Part shown: piece after piece, positions 18,189 through 25,171 of the stretch
Layout of the letters: each line of letters begins with the position of its first letter
Position numbering within the stretch: position 1 is the first letter of the stretch
Assembly: GCF_900343145.1 (NCBI RefSeq)
Contig: NZ_LT996886.1
Span: forward strand, 1,488,001 to 1,552,000
Length of the DNA: 64,000 bases
Source of the DNA: Tessaracoccus timonensis
Lineage (GTDB): Bacteria; Actinomycetota; Actinomycetes; Propionibacteriales; Propionibacteriaceae
Direction of reading: 5' to 3'
Made by a program: the position numbers and the translations under genes
The notes under the pieces: model-generated
Databases searched by the model: none
What the model saw: the letters and a program-made list of their open reading frames with translations, nothing else
What the model was told of the DNA's origin: nothing

Positions 18189-18959
18189 ATGCAGCGCGTG
18201 AGCCACGACGACGCCCCGACCGCCGCCCCCGACGACCAGCCGTCCGAGGAGACCCAGGAAGAACCCTGGTGGGCCGACGAGGGCATGCCGTGGAAACGCG
18301 AACCCCAAAAGGCCGACTACTGGTGCCTGGGCTGGTTTGGGTTCGTCGGCATCTTCTCACTCGTGCTGATCCCCGTGCGTGCATGGATGCTGCCGAACGC
18401 GCCCGAATGGTTCGCGATGCTCACCGGAAGCCGCACCGCCGTCGCCATCACGGGCGCGTTCGCCGGCGAGGGCAGGCTCGAGCACTGGGTGGTGGTGTTC
18501 ATCGTCGCATCTATATTGAGCCTGAAGTTCGACTGGATCTATTGGTGGGCCGGCAAGCTGTGGGGACGCGGCATGATCGAGGTGTGGGCGGGGCAGTCCA
18601 AGCGCGCCGCGAAGAGCTACGCCCGCGCCGAGCGCTGGGCCGAGAAACTGGGAGCGTTGGGGTTCATCGTCGCGTATATCCCCATCCCACTACCGCTGAT
18701 GCAGGTGGTGTTCGTGATCTCCGGCGCGACGAATATGACCGTCAAGCGGTTCCTCATCTACGACTACATCGCCAGCACCATGTGGTTGGCGCTCTACTTC
18801 TGGTTGGGCTGGCGATTCGGTGAGCCGATCGTCGGGGTGCTCGATTGGTACGCCAAAATCTCGCTGTACGTGGCGCTGGGCCTGATCGTGGTGATCGTGG
18901 TGTCGTCCGTGCTCACAAGCAAGAAGAAGGCGGCCGCGAAGGCCACTGACAAGCGCTGA
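18189..18959 (+). CDS. DedA/SNARE-associated family membrane protein
   Basis: About 256 residues from ATG 18189; GTG 18198 (VSHDDAP...) seven bases after TACCAT could be a leaderless alternative. The N-terminal ~45 residues are acidic and soluble. Hydrophobic segments follow: GWFGFVGIFSLVLIPVRAWM, HWVVVFIVASILSLKFDWIYWWAG, ALGFIVAYIPIPLPLMQVVFVISG, LIYDYIASTMWLALYFWLGW and a C-terminal helix ending in a Lys-rich tail. The Pro-rich re-entrant piece PIPLPLMQVVFVISGATNM is typical of DedA proteins, several of which move polyprenyl-phosphate or phospholipid across the membrane. It meets the methyltransferase gene tail-to-tail with two bases between the stop codons. Confidence 0.82.
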   Translation: MQRVSHDDAPTAAPDDQPSEETQEEPWWADEGMPWKREPQKADYWCLGWFGFVGIFSLVLIPVRAWMLPNAPEWFAMLTGSRTAVAITGAFAGEGRLEHWVVVFIVASILSLKFDWIYWWAGKLWGRGMIEVWAGQSKRAAKSYARAERWAEKLGALGFIVAYIPIPLPLMQVVFVISGATNMTVKRFLIYDYIASTMWLALYFWLGWRFGEPIVGVLDWYAKISLYVALGLIVVIVVSSVLTSKKKAAAKATDKR

Positions 18960-18961
18960 CC

Positions 18962-19573
18962 TCAGCCGCGCGCCGGCGAAAACACCGCCACGAGGAACGA
19001 CGAGTCCTCGGTGAAGGGGCGCAAGTCCCACGACGAAAATGCGGCGTACGCATCCAGCCCGGCGGTGGCCGCGTCGGACATGAACTCGCCGAACTCGTAG
19101 CCGCGCCCCGCACCGAAGCCGATGATCGCGCGACCGTCGTCGGCGAGGTGTTTCCGGAAACGACGAAGCACGTCGACGCGGGTGGACTCGGCGAGGAAGC
19201 CCATCACGTTGCCGGCGCAGACGATGACGTCGAAGGGTTCCTCGATGCCCTCGGCCGGTAGATCCATCTCGGCGAGATCGCCGACGACGTACGTCGGCCC
19301 GGGATGGTCTTGCTCAGCGGCGGCGATGAGTGCGGGGTCGACGTCGATGCCGACGACGGTGTGGCCGAGCCCGTGGAGAAACCCGTCGAGACGGCCCGGG
19401 CCGCAGCCCGCGTCGAGGATGCGCGCCCCGCGCTCACACATGGCGTCAACGGTGCGCGCCTCGCCATAGAGATCGTTGCCCTGGGCCTCCATGGCGCGAA
19501 AACGCTCGATGTAGCGCTGCGAATGGGCCGGGTCTTGGGCAATGATCTGCGCCCACCTGCTGGGTTCTGGCAT
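18962..19573 (-). CDS. Class I SAM-dependent methyltransferase
   Basis: The 203-residue product shows the Rossmann methyltransferase pattern: motif I ILDAGCGPGRLDGFL (52-66), acidic strand-2 end VVGIDVDPALI (~73-83), motif II-like YVVGDLAEMDL and IVCAGNVMGFL. The substrate cannot be read from the sequence. The ATG at 19573 follows GGAGGAAC. It is the only gene between the DedA gene and a long inverted repeat. Confidence 0.9.
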   Translation of the reverse strand: MPEPSRWAQIIAQDPAHSQRYIERFRAMEAQGNDLYGEARTVDAMCERGARILDAGCGPGRLDGFLHGLGHTVVGIDVDPALIAAAEQDHPGPTYVVGDLAEMDLPAEGIEEPFDVIVCAGNVMGFLAESTRVDVLRRFRKHLADDGRAIIGFGAGRGYEFGEFMSDAATAGLDAYAAFSSWDLRPFTEDSSFLVAVFSPARG

Positions 19574-19700
19574 CGTTCCTCCAAAGTCGTCGGCGACCAG
19601 GATAGCGACGTGGGCCTGGCAACAGTGCGCTGCCTCAGCATCAGAAGCTTGTGCGTAGCCGATGCAAGGTTTGACAGCGAATCGACGGGTAGGGGCGCTG

Positions 19701-19782
19701 AAACTTCATAATCCGTACCCAGATTCAGCTAACCCCCCGATTTCGGCATGGTTGGTCAATCTGCGTACGGATTATGAAGTTT
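19701..19782. repeat. Long-arm inverted repeat, AACTTCATAATCCGTAC type
   Basis: Arms of 25 bases at 19701-19725 and 19758-19782 have one mismatch (AAACTTCATAATCCGTAC, mismatch, CAGATT), with a 32-base centre. A six-T run overlaps and follows the right arm on the plus strand, but no plus-strand gene ends here. It lies between two co-directional minus-strand genes. Confidence 0.85.
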
Positions 19783-19841
19783 TTTCGTGGCTATCCGGAG
19801 CGTCCTTCGTAGACCGGCGCCTCGTTCATCGCGCCTTCTCA

Positions 19842-20774
19842 TTATGGGTTCCTGGGGTTGGTGTTGAGTGTTTGGAGTTCGCCGATTTTGAGGGTTTGTT
19901 GGGTGGTTGTGGTGTGGTGGAGGGTTCCTTGTTGTCCGATGCCTTGCCAGTGGATGGTCCAGTTGGTGGTGGCGGTGATGGTGTAGGTGCCTTGCTGGTG
20001 GTAGCCGGTTTGTGCACCGCAGGTGACGGGGGTTGTGGGGTGTGTGTTGTGGTGGGGTTGTTTCCAGGTGGTGCAGGTGATGGGTGGGGTGTTGTTGCCG
20101 AGGTTCCAGGTGATGGATTGGGCTTTGGCGGTGATGGTGACGGTGTGGCCTTGTTCGGTGGTGGATGCGGTGGTGGGGCCTAGTTGGTTGGGGGTGGGGT
20201 TTCGTGGCCAGAGCCATAGCGGCATGCCGACGGCGCCGAGTGCGTTGGGGTTTTGTTCGAGGGTGGTGGGTGTGGTGCCTGGGGTGATGGGTTGGAGGTG
20301 GATGGTGGCGAGTGCTTTCCAGGCGAGTTGTTCAGGGTCTGGTGGTGGTGTGGGTGCATCGTTGCTGGGAAACCAGGCGAGATGACTCATTGCTTGATCG
20401 GGGAAGCGGATGCCTTCGGGGCGGGTACAGCGTTTGATCACGCCGTCGGTGTGGCCTGCCCAGATGGGGTCAGTTTTCGGTGGCTGTGGATGGATGGGTG
20501 TGCACCACGTTTGTCGATGGGAGACCCACGCTCCCAAGTCCGTACTACATGGGAGAGTGACACCGTCCGCTTCGCATACACGTTTCTTGCGTGGTGCTGG
20601 TTTGTCGTCTGTTTTGTTTGGGTCACCGGGGACCTGGTGACCACCGCGAGATTCAACAGAACACACCAGCTTTCCAGGACAGTTGGCATGAGTGTCGGTA
20701 TCGGCAACAGCTTGTGAGCTGAACGCACCACATGCGAATAGAAGGGTGAGTAGCGCTGGGATGCGTTTCAGCAT
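19842..20774 (-). CDS. Exported Thr/His/Gln-rich protein of unknown function
   Basis: The 310-residue product starts at ATG 20774 after GGAGATGAAAGA and overlaps the upstream stop by 7 bases. It has a signal peptide (MLKRIPALLTLLFACGAFSSQAVAD) and several cysteines (CPGKLVC, RVCEADGVTLPCS, CTTW, VTCGAQTGY) that could form disulphides. The C-terminal part resembles PKD-like domains seen in paired exported proteins of Streptomyces and relatives (ITWNLGNN..., TYTITATTNWTIHWQGIGQQG). Two 60-base lines I counted (19861-19980) are about 55% G+C, lower than the surroundings, with heavy ACC/CAC/CAA codon use. Transfer is possible. Function unknown. Confidence 0.75.
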   Translation of the reverse strand: MLKRIPALLTLLFACGAFSSQAVADTDTHANCPGKLVCSVESRGGHQVPGDPNKTDDKPAPRKKRVCEADGVTLPCSTDLGAWVSHRQTWCTPIHPQPPKTDPIWAGHTDGVIKRCTRPEGIRFPDQAMSHLAWFPSNDAPTPPPDPEQLAWKALATIHLQPITPGTTPTTLEQNPNALGAVGMPLWLWPRNPTPNQLGPTTASTTEQGHTVTITAKAQSITWNLGNNTPPITCTTWKQPHHNTHPTTPVTCGAQTGYHQQGTYTITATTNWTIHWQGIGQQGTLHHTTTTQQTLKIGELQTLNTNPRNP

Positions 20775-21418
20775 TCTTTCATCTCCCCGGCTTCGTCTGA
20801 GACGACCCACTGACCGTTGGGGTGGCGATACATCGTATAGGTGCCGTAGATCATTTCTGGCCAGACTTGTCCTTCTTCCAGCTGTGGAGGTTGTTTGCTG
20901 GAGTACTCCAGGAGATGTAACGCTGTGAGGTCTTTGCAGACGGTGATCACAGCCGTCGTACCTCCTGAATCATCGGTGACAGGATCCGTGATTTTCACGT
21001 CGCGATAGGTGACATGGCCCGTTTGAATCCAGCCTCTGTCGCGCATTTCGCCTATGGCATTTAGCACGTCAATCTGAGCCTGGCCTGTGGCGGTGTTCGA
21101 CAAGGGGGTGACATCGATTTGGTGAGGGTTCTTTGCCGTGATGTAGAACTGGTTCTCGTATTCTTCCCAGCCTTTTCTGATGGCTTGGATTTCTTTACTT
21201 TCGCCGGGTTCTGGCGGTGGGAAGGATTCGTGGGCGGTGGGGGAAGGCGACGGGGTCGGTGATGGGGTCGGGTTCGCGGTGGGGACGCGTCTAATGGATG
21301 TGGGTGCTGTGGGCGTGGGTTGTTCTTGTGCCCCGGGTTGTGCGGATTGGCAGGCGGTGACGGTTGCGAGTAGCAGTGTGGTGGCGATGGTGTAGCCAAG
21401 ACGTCGTTGTTTGACCAT
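20768..21418 (-). CDS. Lipoprotein of unknown function
   Basis: This 216-residue lipoprotein has a signal with lipobox (TLLLATVTAC) and a Pro/Thr/Ser linker (TPTAPTSIRRVPTANPTPSPTPSPSPTAH). The globular part is NTF2-like in feel: a helix (KEIQAIRKGWEEYENQFYITAKNP) and strands (TAVITVCKDLTALHLLEY, IYGTYTMYRHPNGQWVVSDE). The ATG follows TGGAGGAAC. Its stop overlaps the next gene by 7 bases, so the two exported proteins are co-translated. The function of the pair is not known. Confidence 0.78.
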   Translation of the reverse strand: MVKQRRLGYTIATTLLLATVTACQSAQPGAQEQPTPTAPTSIRRVPTANPTPSPTPSPSPTAHESFPPPEPGESKEIQAIRKGWEEYENQFYITAKNPHQIDVTPLSNTATGQAQIDVLNAIGEMRDRGWIQTGHVTYRDVKITDPVTDDSGGTTAVITVCKDLTALHLLEYSSKQPPQLEEGQVWPEMIYGTYTMYRHPNGQWVVSDEAGEMKEC

Positions 21419-21481
21419 GATTGTTCCTCCAGGGTTTTGAGTGAAGCAGATGTGGGGGTCACTTCGTCGCAGTTTCTGGAG

Positions 21482-21490
21482 TTATCCACA
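21482..21490 (+). promoter_or_regulatory. DnaA-box consensus sequence
   Basis: TTATCCACA is an exact match to the DnaA-box consensus. It lies 64 bases upstream of the lipoprotein gene. A single isolated box in G+C-rich DNA may be chance. Confidence 0.25.
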
Positions 21491-21544
21491 GGTGCGTGAA
21501 TGATCGTGCGTTGACCAGCCCTGACCGCGCAGAGCGAACGCAAG

Positions 21545-21594
21545 CTTCAGTGGCAGATCGTGGTCCATGTTTGGGCGCAAATTTGCCACTGAAG
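21545..21594. repeat. Inverted repeat, CTTCAGTGGCA type
   Basis: CTTCAGTGGCA (21545-21555) and TGCCACTGAAG (21584-21594) pair perfectly over 11 bases around a 28-base centre. Confidence 0.7.
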
Positions 21595-21600
21595 GTCATG

Positions 21601-21640
21601 ATTTCGACACGCCACCTGCGGTGGCGGCTCAATCATCGAG
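21601..21640 (+). repeat. REP-like module
   Basis: ATTTCGACACGCCACCTGCG then GTGGCGGCTCAATCATCGAG. A GCCACC/GGTGGC stem sits between the constant flanks TTTCGACACG and GGCTCAATCATCG that define this family in the window. Confidence 0.75.
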
Positions 21641-21663
21641 CTTGGCAACCGAGACGCCGTGAC

Positions 21664-21750
21664 CAAAACTGCAAAACTCGCCATCAGTCACACCTATTCA
21701 CACTCAATCAAGCGTGAGGCATGCCGCTGATGGCGAGTTTTGCAGTTTTG
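21664..21750. repeat. Long-arm inverted repeat with perfect 24-base arms
   Basis: Arms at 21664-21687 and 21727-21750 are complementary at all 24 positions; the core is AACTGCAAAACTCGCCATC. The centre is 39 bases. This is the longest perfect pairing in the window. Confidence 0.9.
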
Positions 21751-21760
21751 ATGCGACGCA

Positions 21761-21801
21761 GATGGTTTCGACTCGCGACTTCGTCGCGGCTCAACCATCG
21801 A
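21761..21801 (+). repeat. REP-like module
   Basis: GATGGTTTCGACTCGCGACT then TCGTCGCGGCTCAACCATCGA. It has outer arms GATGGTT/AACCATC and an inner CGCGAC/GTCGCG stem; member of the same family as 21601-21640. Confidence 0.75.
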
Positions 21802-21861
21802 GGGAGTGGGCGGGGCGCGGCTCACCCACCGGGTTGGTGCGCCCCCCGATGGCCCGGCCCC

Positions 21862-22494
21862 TCAGCGCTGCCGGGTGAGCTTCCGGCCCTTCAATGCCAG
21901 CACCTCGTCGGCCTCGGCGGCGAGCTGTTTGGAATGGGTGACGACGATCACGCACTTGCCGGCGCGGGCGGCGTCGCGGAGAATCCCGACGACTTCCTCC
22001 GCGGTGGTCTCATCGAGGTTGCCGGTGGGTTCGTCGGCGAGAATCACCGGCGCCTTCGACACCAGCGCCCGCCCGATCGCCACACGCTGCTGCTGACCGC
22101 CAGAGAGCTGCAGCACGCCTCGCTTCGCCTGCTCCTGGCTGAGCCCCAGCTCCTCCAGCTGTTGCACAGATGCCCGGCGGTCAACTAAGCGCAGGTTCTC
22201 AAGCGGCGTCAGGTATTCGATGAGATTATAGTTCTGGAACACGAGCGAGATCTGGCTGCGTCGATGCTTCGAGTACCCCGTCTCGGCGATGTCCTTGCCC
22301 TCGAACAGCACGGCGCCCTTCGTCGGCGCATCGAGGCCCGCGAGCAGGCTCAACAGCGTCGATTTGCCCGCGCCTGACGAGCCCACAATGGCCGTGAACG
22401 TGCCCCGCTCGAAGCTGTGCGACACATCGGTCAGCACTTTGCCGTTGTTGCCCGGGTAGGTGTAATTGACCTTGTCAAGTTGCAATACGCTCAT
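21862..22494 (-). CDS. ABC transporter ATPase, LolD/MacB type
   Basis: This 210-residue ATPase drives a mechanotransmission-type ABC system. Walker A is GSSGAGKST (~38-46), Q-loop VFQNYNLIEYLTPLENL, signature LSGGQQQRVAIGRALVSKAP, Walker B VILADEPTGNLDE and switch VIVVTHS. Proteins ending in PTGNLDE with FtsX-like permeases are the LolD/MacB/FtsE class. The two permease genes precede it in the same operon, so it forms a complex with them at the inner membrane. The substrate (lipoprotein, peptide or antibiotic) cannot be told. Confidence 0.92.
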   Translation of the reverse strand: MSVLQLDKVNYTYPGNNGKVLTDVSHSFERGTFTAIVGSSGAGKSTLLSLLAGLDAPTKGAVLFEGKDIAETGYSKHRRSQISLVFQNYNLIEYLTPLENLRLVDRRASVQQLEELGLSQEQAKRGVLQLSGGQQQRVAIGRALVSKAPVILADEPTGNLDETTAEEVVGILRDAARAGKCVIVVTHSKQLAAEADEVLALKGRKLTRQR

Positions 22495-22503
22495 GGATAG
22501 CTC

Positions 22504-23724
22504 CTAGTTCATGGAAGAGAGAATGGATTTGGGGGACCGGCGCAGCACGGGGACGAGCGCCACCGCGAGCGCCGCAGCGACGACGAGCACGCCGATGCCG
22601 AGCGCCGCAAGCACGCTGGGGACGCTGCCCGATGCCGTGGGGAGTGCGCTGAGAGCAGGGTCGCCCGACGACGCCAGCACCCGCGACGCCAACGCGCCAC
22701 CCAGCAGTTGGCCGAGCACGAGCGCCAGCACCGACGACGCGGCAGCCAGCAGGGCCACCTCAAGGCAAAATTGCCCGGCGATGGTGGTTTTCGGATTGCC
22801 GATTGCGAGCAGCACCCCGATCTCCCGGATGCGTCCGCGCACCCAGAACACCAGCACCAGCCCGAGCACGACGACGCTCACCCCGCACGCGACGAGCAAC
22901 AGCAGCCCGAGTACCTTCTCCACCGCCTCGATGGAGGTGAGCACCGACTGGAACTGCGCCCGGTTGTCTTCGATGGTGAGCCCCGGCGCGCTCTGCCGCG
23001 CCTGGTTGAGCACGCCGTTCAACCCCGACGCCGCCTTCGCCTCGAATCGCGCGACGGTGAGGGCTTCGTCGCCGGTGAGCTTGCGCAGCTCGGCGAGTGT
23101 GAGGAACACCTTATTCTCCGACGCCCCCGACGGCAACCCCGTCGGGTTTTCTGCCTTGCCATCAAAGATTCCCGCGACGGGAACCGTCATCGTCTTTTCG
23201 TCGAGCGTGAGCGTCAGGGGCGAGCCCACGCGCAGATGATTCTGCTCAGCGAACCCCCGGTGGATGAGCGCCCCCGGCTGGCCACCGTCGAGGTGCCGCC
23301 CCTCGGCCAGGGTGAAGAGCCGGCCCTGGAATGCGGGGTAGAGCGACGAGTCGGTGGTGCCGGTGAGCCCCACGTCGCCGGCGAACTCGGGGTCGAGCTG
23401 TACGGCCCCGGCCGCCTGGACGGGCGTGGCCTTGTCGGGGCGCGCTAGAGCATCCGCCTCGAACGCGTGCTTGTGAAGGCCAGGCAGTGCGGCCAGGCGC
23501 TGCGCGTCGTCCTCGGGCAGCTGGCCGGAGGGTGCCGTCGCGGTGAACCCTGCGCCGACGCTCGCATCGATCGCGCTGCGCAACTGGCTCATCGTGGTGC
23601 GCACCCCAGACTGCGCCACCAAAGCGGTGAATACCAACGTCATGATGGCCAGCAGCACCACGCTGCGGGCGGGGCGGCGCACCGTCGCAACCCAGGCCCG
23701 ACGAGGGGCAGAGATGCCGCTCAC
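22504..23724 (-). CDS. FtsX-like ABC permease (second subunit)
   Basis: About 406 residues from GTG 23724, which shares GTGA with the stop of the preceding permease gene. An N-terminal anchor (RSVVLLAIMTLVFTALVAQSG) is followed by a large extracytoplasmic MacB-PCD-like domain. Then come three membrane segments: VLGLLLLVACGVSVVVLGLVLVFW, VALLAAASSVLALVLGQLLGG and LGIGVLVVAAALAVALVPV. The loop VRGRIREIGVLLAIGNPKTTI is the FtsX-family coupling segment. It lies nine bases before the ATPase gene. Probable half of a permease heterodimer. Confidence 0.88.
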   Translation of the reverse strand: MSGISAPRRAWVATVRRPARSVVLLAIMTLVFTALVAQSGVRTTMSQLRSAIDASVGAGFTATAPSGQLPEDDAQRLAALPGLHKHAFEADALARPDKATPVQAAGAVQLDPEFAGDVGLTGTTDSSLYPAFQGRLFTLAEGRHLDGGQPGALIHRGFAEQNHLRVGSPLTLTLDEKTMTVPVAGIFDGKAENPTGLPSGASENKVFLTLAELRKLTGDEALTVARFEAKAASGLNGVLNQARQSAPGLTIEDNRAQFQSVLTSIEAVEKVLGLLLLVACGVSVVVLGLVLVFWVRGRIREIGVLLAIGNPKTTIAGQFCLEVALLAAASSVLALVLGQLLGGALASRVLASSGDPALSALPTASGSVPSVLAALGIGVLVVAAALAVALVPVLRRSPKSILSSMN

Positions 23725-25088
23725 GAGATGTCCACCAGCAGCGCGCGCGGGGGACGCCGCAGCATCGGCACCGACGCCAGCAGCGCGCACAGCACCAGCA
23801 CCGCGAGGCTCATCGCGCCTACGCCAAGCAGCAGATCGGGGCTCACCTGCACGTTGAGCGCGTCGAGGGTCTGGACGGCGGTGGATGACTCCATATCAGC
23901 ACCCGCCTGCTGGCCAGGCGCGAAGCCCTGCTCCGCCGACGCGTTCACCGAACTCAGCACCGACGAGCCCACTCCCTGCGCCACCGCGCGGGCGAGGAAG
24001 AACGACGCCACCATGGCCGGGATCGCAATGAACACCAGCTCGGTGAGGTACTGCGCCACCACGCCTGCCTTCGGCGTGCCGACCGCGAACAGCACACCCG
24101 TCTCCTTCTTTCGCTCGTTCAGCCACAGGCACAGCACCAGCAACAGGAGCGCACCGGCCAGCACGAACGTCGCGACGGTGGTGCCGCCCATCACGCCCCG
24201 CACGCCGTCGACGGCGCCGGTGATGCCGGCGAGATACTGCGTCGTGGGCGCGAGTTGGTAGTTTCGCCAATCGATATCGAGCTTGCTGGCGGCTTCTGCG
24301 ACGCGCTCAAGCTCGTCGGGGTGTTCGACGAAGAAGTTGGCGTCTTGGTAGATCTCGGAGTTCTCGTCCCACCCGTAGAGCGTCCGGGTGGTGTCCAGGT
24401 CGGTGAACAAGGTGTTGGCGAACAGCTCGCTGCGCTGCGCGGCCGGGCGGGTGTTCTTCCCCGCGACGAGGCCGACGATCTCCGCGTCGACCTGCGCGGT
24501 GGACTTCTTCTGGTTGTCGACGTCGTAGGGGTTGGCCTTGAGCGTGATCGTGTCGCCCACCTTGAGGCCGTTGGCCTTCGCGAGCTCCTCATGAATGACG
24601 GCCTTGTTGTGGTCATCGGGCTGCAGGTGGCGCCCGCTGACGAGTTTGAGGGCTCCGCTGCGGAAGTTGTTGTCCAGCTCCGTGGTGTTGACGCCCCAGA
24701 CGTTGGCTGCGTTGCCGAACTGTTTCTCCTTCTCAGCGTCGTATTCCTGCTGCGGAAGCTTCTGCACCTTGGCGTTCACGAGGTCTGCTGTGACGTTTTG
24801 GCGTGCCACGTGGGATTTCACCCCGTCGAGTGCGGCGATTTTCTCGATGTCACCCCCTTGCACCGTGCCGGCACCACGCGGGGTGCCCATATTGAATTGT
24901 GGGTTGTTCTGGATGACGAAGCCTGCTCCGGTGCGCTTGGCGACGTCGTCGCTGACTCGGTCGGCTGAACGGCTGATCGCACTCGTCGTGAACAGTGCCG
25001 TCATCATCGCCACGAGAATGCCGAACACAATGAGCGACTTCACCCATTTCCGGCACACATACCGCCAAGCTCGTCCTACAAATGACAA
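23721..25088 (-). CDS. FtsX-like ABC permease (first subunit)
   Basis: About 455 residues from TTG 25088, chosen because AGAAAGGA lies seven bases upstream and the protein then begins SFVGRAWRYVCRKWVKSLIVFGILVAMM, a normal start for this family. The longer open frame reaching 25238 overlaps the S9 peptidase gene. It has one N-terminal membrane segment, a ~270-residue extracytoplasmic domain, and three C-terminal segments (TTVATFVLAGALLLLVLCLWL, LTELVFIAIPAMVASFFLA, LLLGVGAMSLAVLVLCALLASV). NERKKETGVLFAVGTPKAGV is the FtsX coupling loop. The ribosome site may be masked by an upstream hairpin (25097-25141). Confidence 0.85.
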   Translation of the reverse strand: MSFVGRAWRYVCRKWVKSLIVFGILVAMMTALFTTSAISRSADRVSDDVAKRTGAGFVIQNNPQFNMGTPRGAGTVQGGDIEKIAALDGVKSHVARQNVTADLVNAKVQKLPQQEYDAEKEKQFGNAANVWGVNTTELDNNFRSGALKLVSGRHLQPDDHNKAVIHEELAKANGLKVGDTITLKANPYDVDNQKKSTAQVDAEIVGLVAGKNTRPAAQRSELFANTLFTDLDTTRTLYGWDENSEIYQDANFFVEHPDELERVAEAASKLDIDWRNYQLAPTTQYLAGITGAVDGVRGVMGGTTVATFVLAGALLLLVLCLWLNERKKETGVLFAVGTPKAGVVAQYLTELVFIAIPAMVASFFLARAVAQGVGSSVLSSVNASAEQGFAPGQQAGADMESSTAVQTLDALNVQVSPDLLLGVGAMSLAVLVLCALLASVPMLRRPPRALLVDIS

Positions 25089-25096
25089 GAGAATGT

Positions 25097-25141
25097 CCTT
25101 TCTGAAGTTCCACGCTCGATAACGAACGTGCTGCAGAAAGG
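25097..25141 (-). promoter_or_regulatory. Hairpin that could mask the ribosome site of the ABC permease gene
   Basis: On the minus strand CCTTTCTG (25141-25134) is complementary to CAGAAAGG (25104-25097), and the latter contains the Shine-Dalgarno AGAAAGGA of the TTG start at 25088. Between them CACG/CGTG (with inner TCG/CGA) forms a nested stem. The arrangement is that of a translational off-switch; the trigger is unknown. Confidence 0.45.
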
Positions 25142-25145
25142 GTTC

Positions 25146-25161
25146 CCGTCGGTAAACGGGC
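25146..25161 (-). terminator. Stem-loop just downstream of the S9 peptidase gene
   Basis: CCCGT, loop CGGTAA, ACGGG gives a 5-bp stem 11 bases after the peptidase stop codon. It is short and without a T-run, so a weak candidate. Confidence 0.3.
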
Positions 25162-25171
25162 GTGCGCGGTA

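Larger units (their letters stand above)
21419..21861. other. Intergenic region with four repeat elements
   Basis: The 443 bases between the lipoprotein and the ABC ATPase genes contain no credible gene. They hold two long-loop inverted repeats (21545-21594, 21664-21750) alternating with two REP-like modules (21601-21640, 21761-21801), and a perfect TTATCCACA near the left end. Confidence 0.7.

Noticed and set aside
19765-19790. Intrinsic terminator at the right arm of the 19701-19782 palindrome (T-run)
   Set aside because: The T-run follows the stem only on the plus strand, where no gene ends; neighbouring genes are on the minus strand.
21482-21490. Chromosome replication origin, suggested by a perfect TTATCCACA
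   Set aside because: Only one exact box is present, with no cluster, AT-rich unwinding region, dnaA or dnaN nearby.
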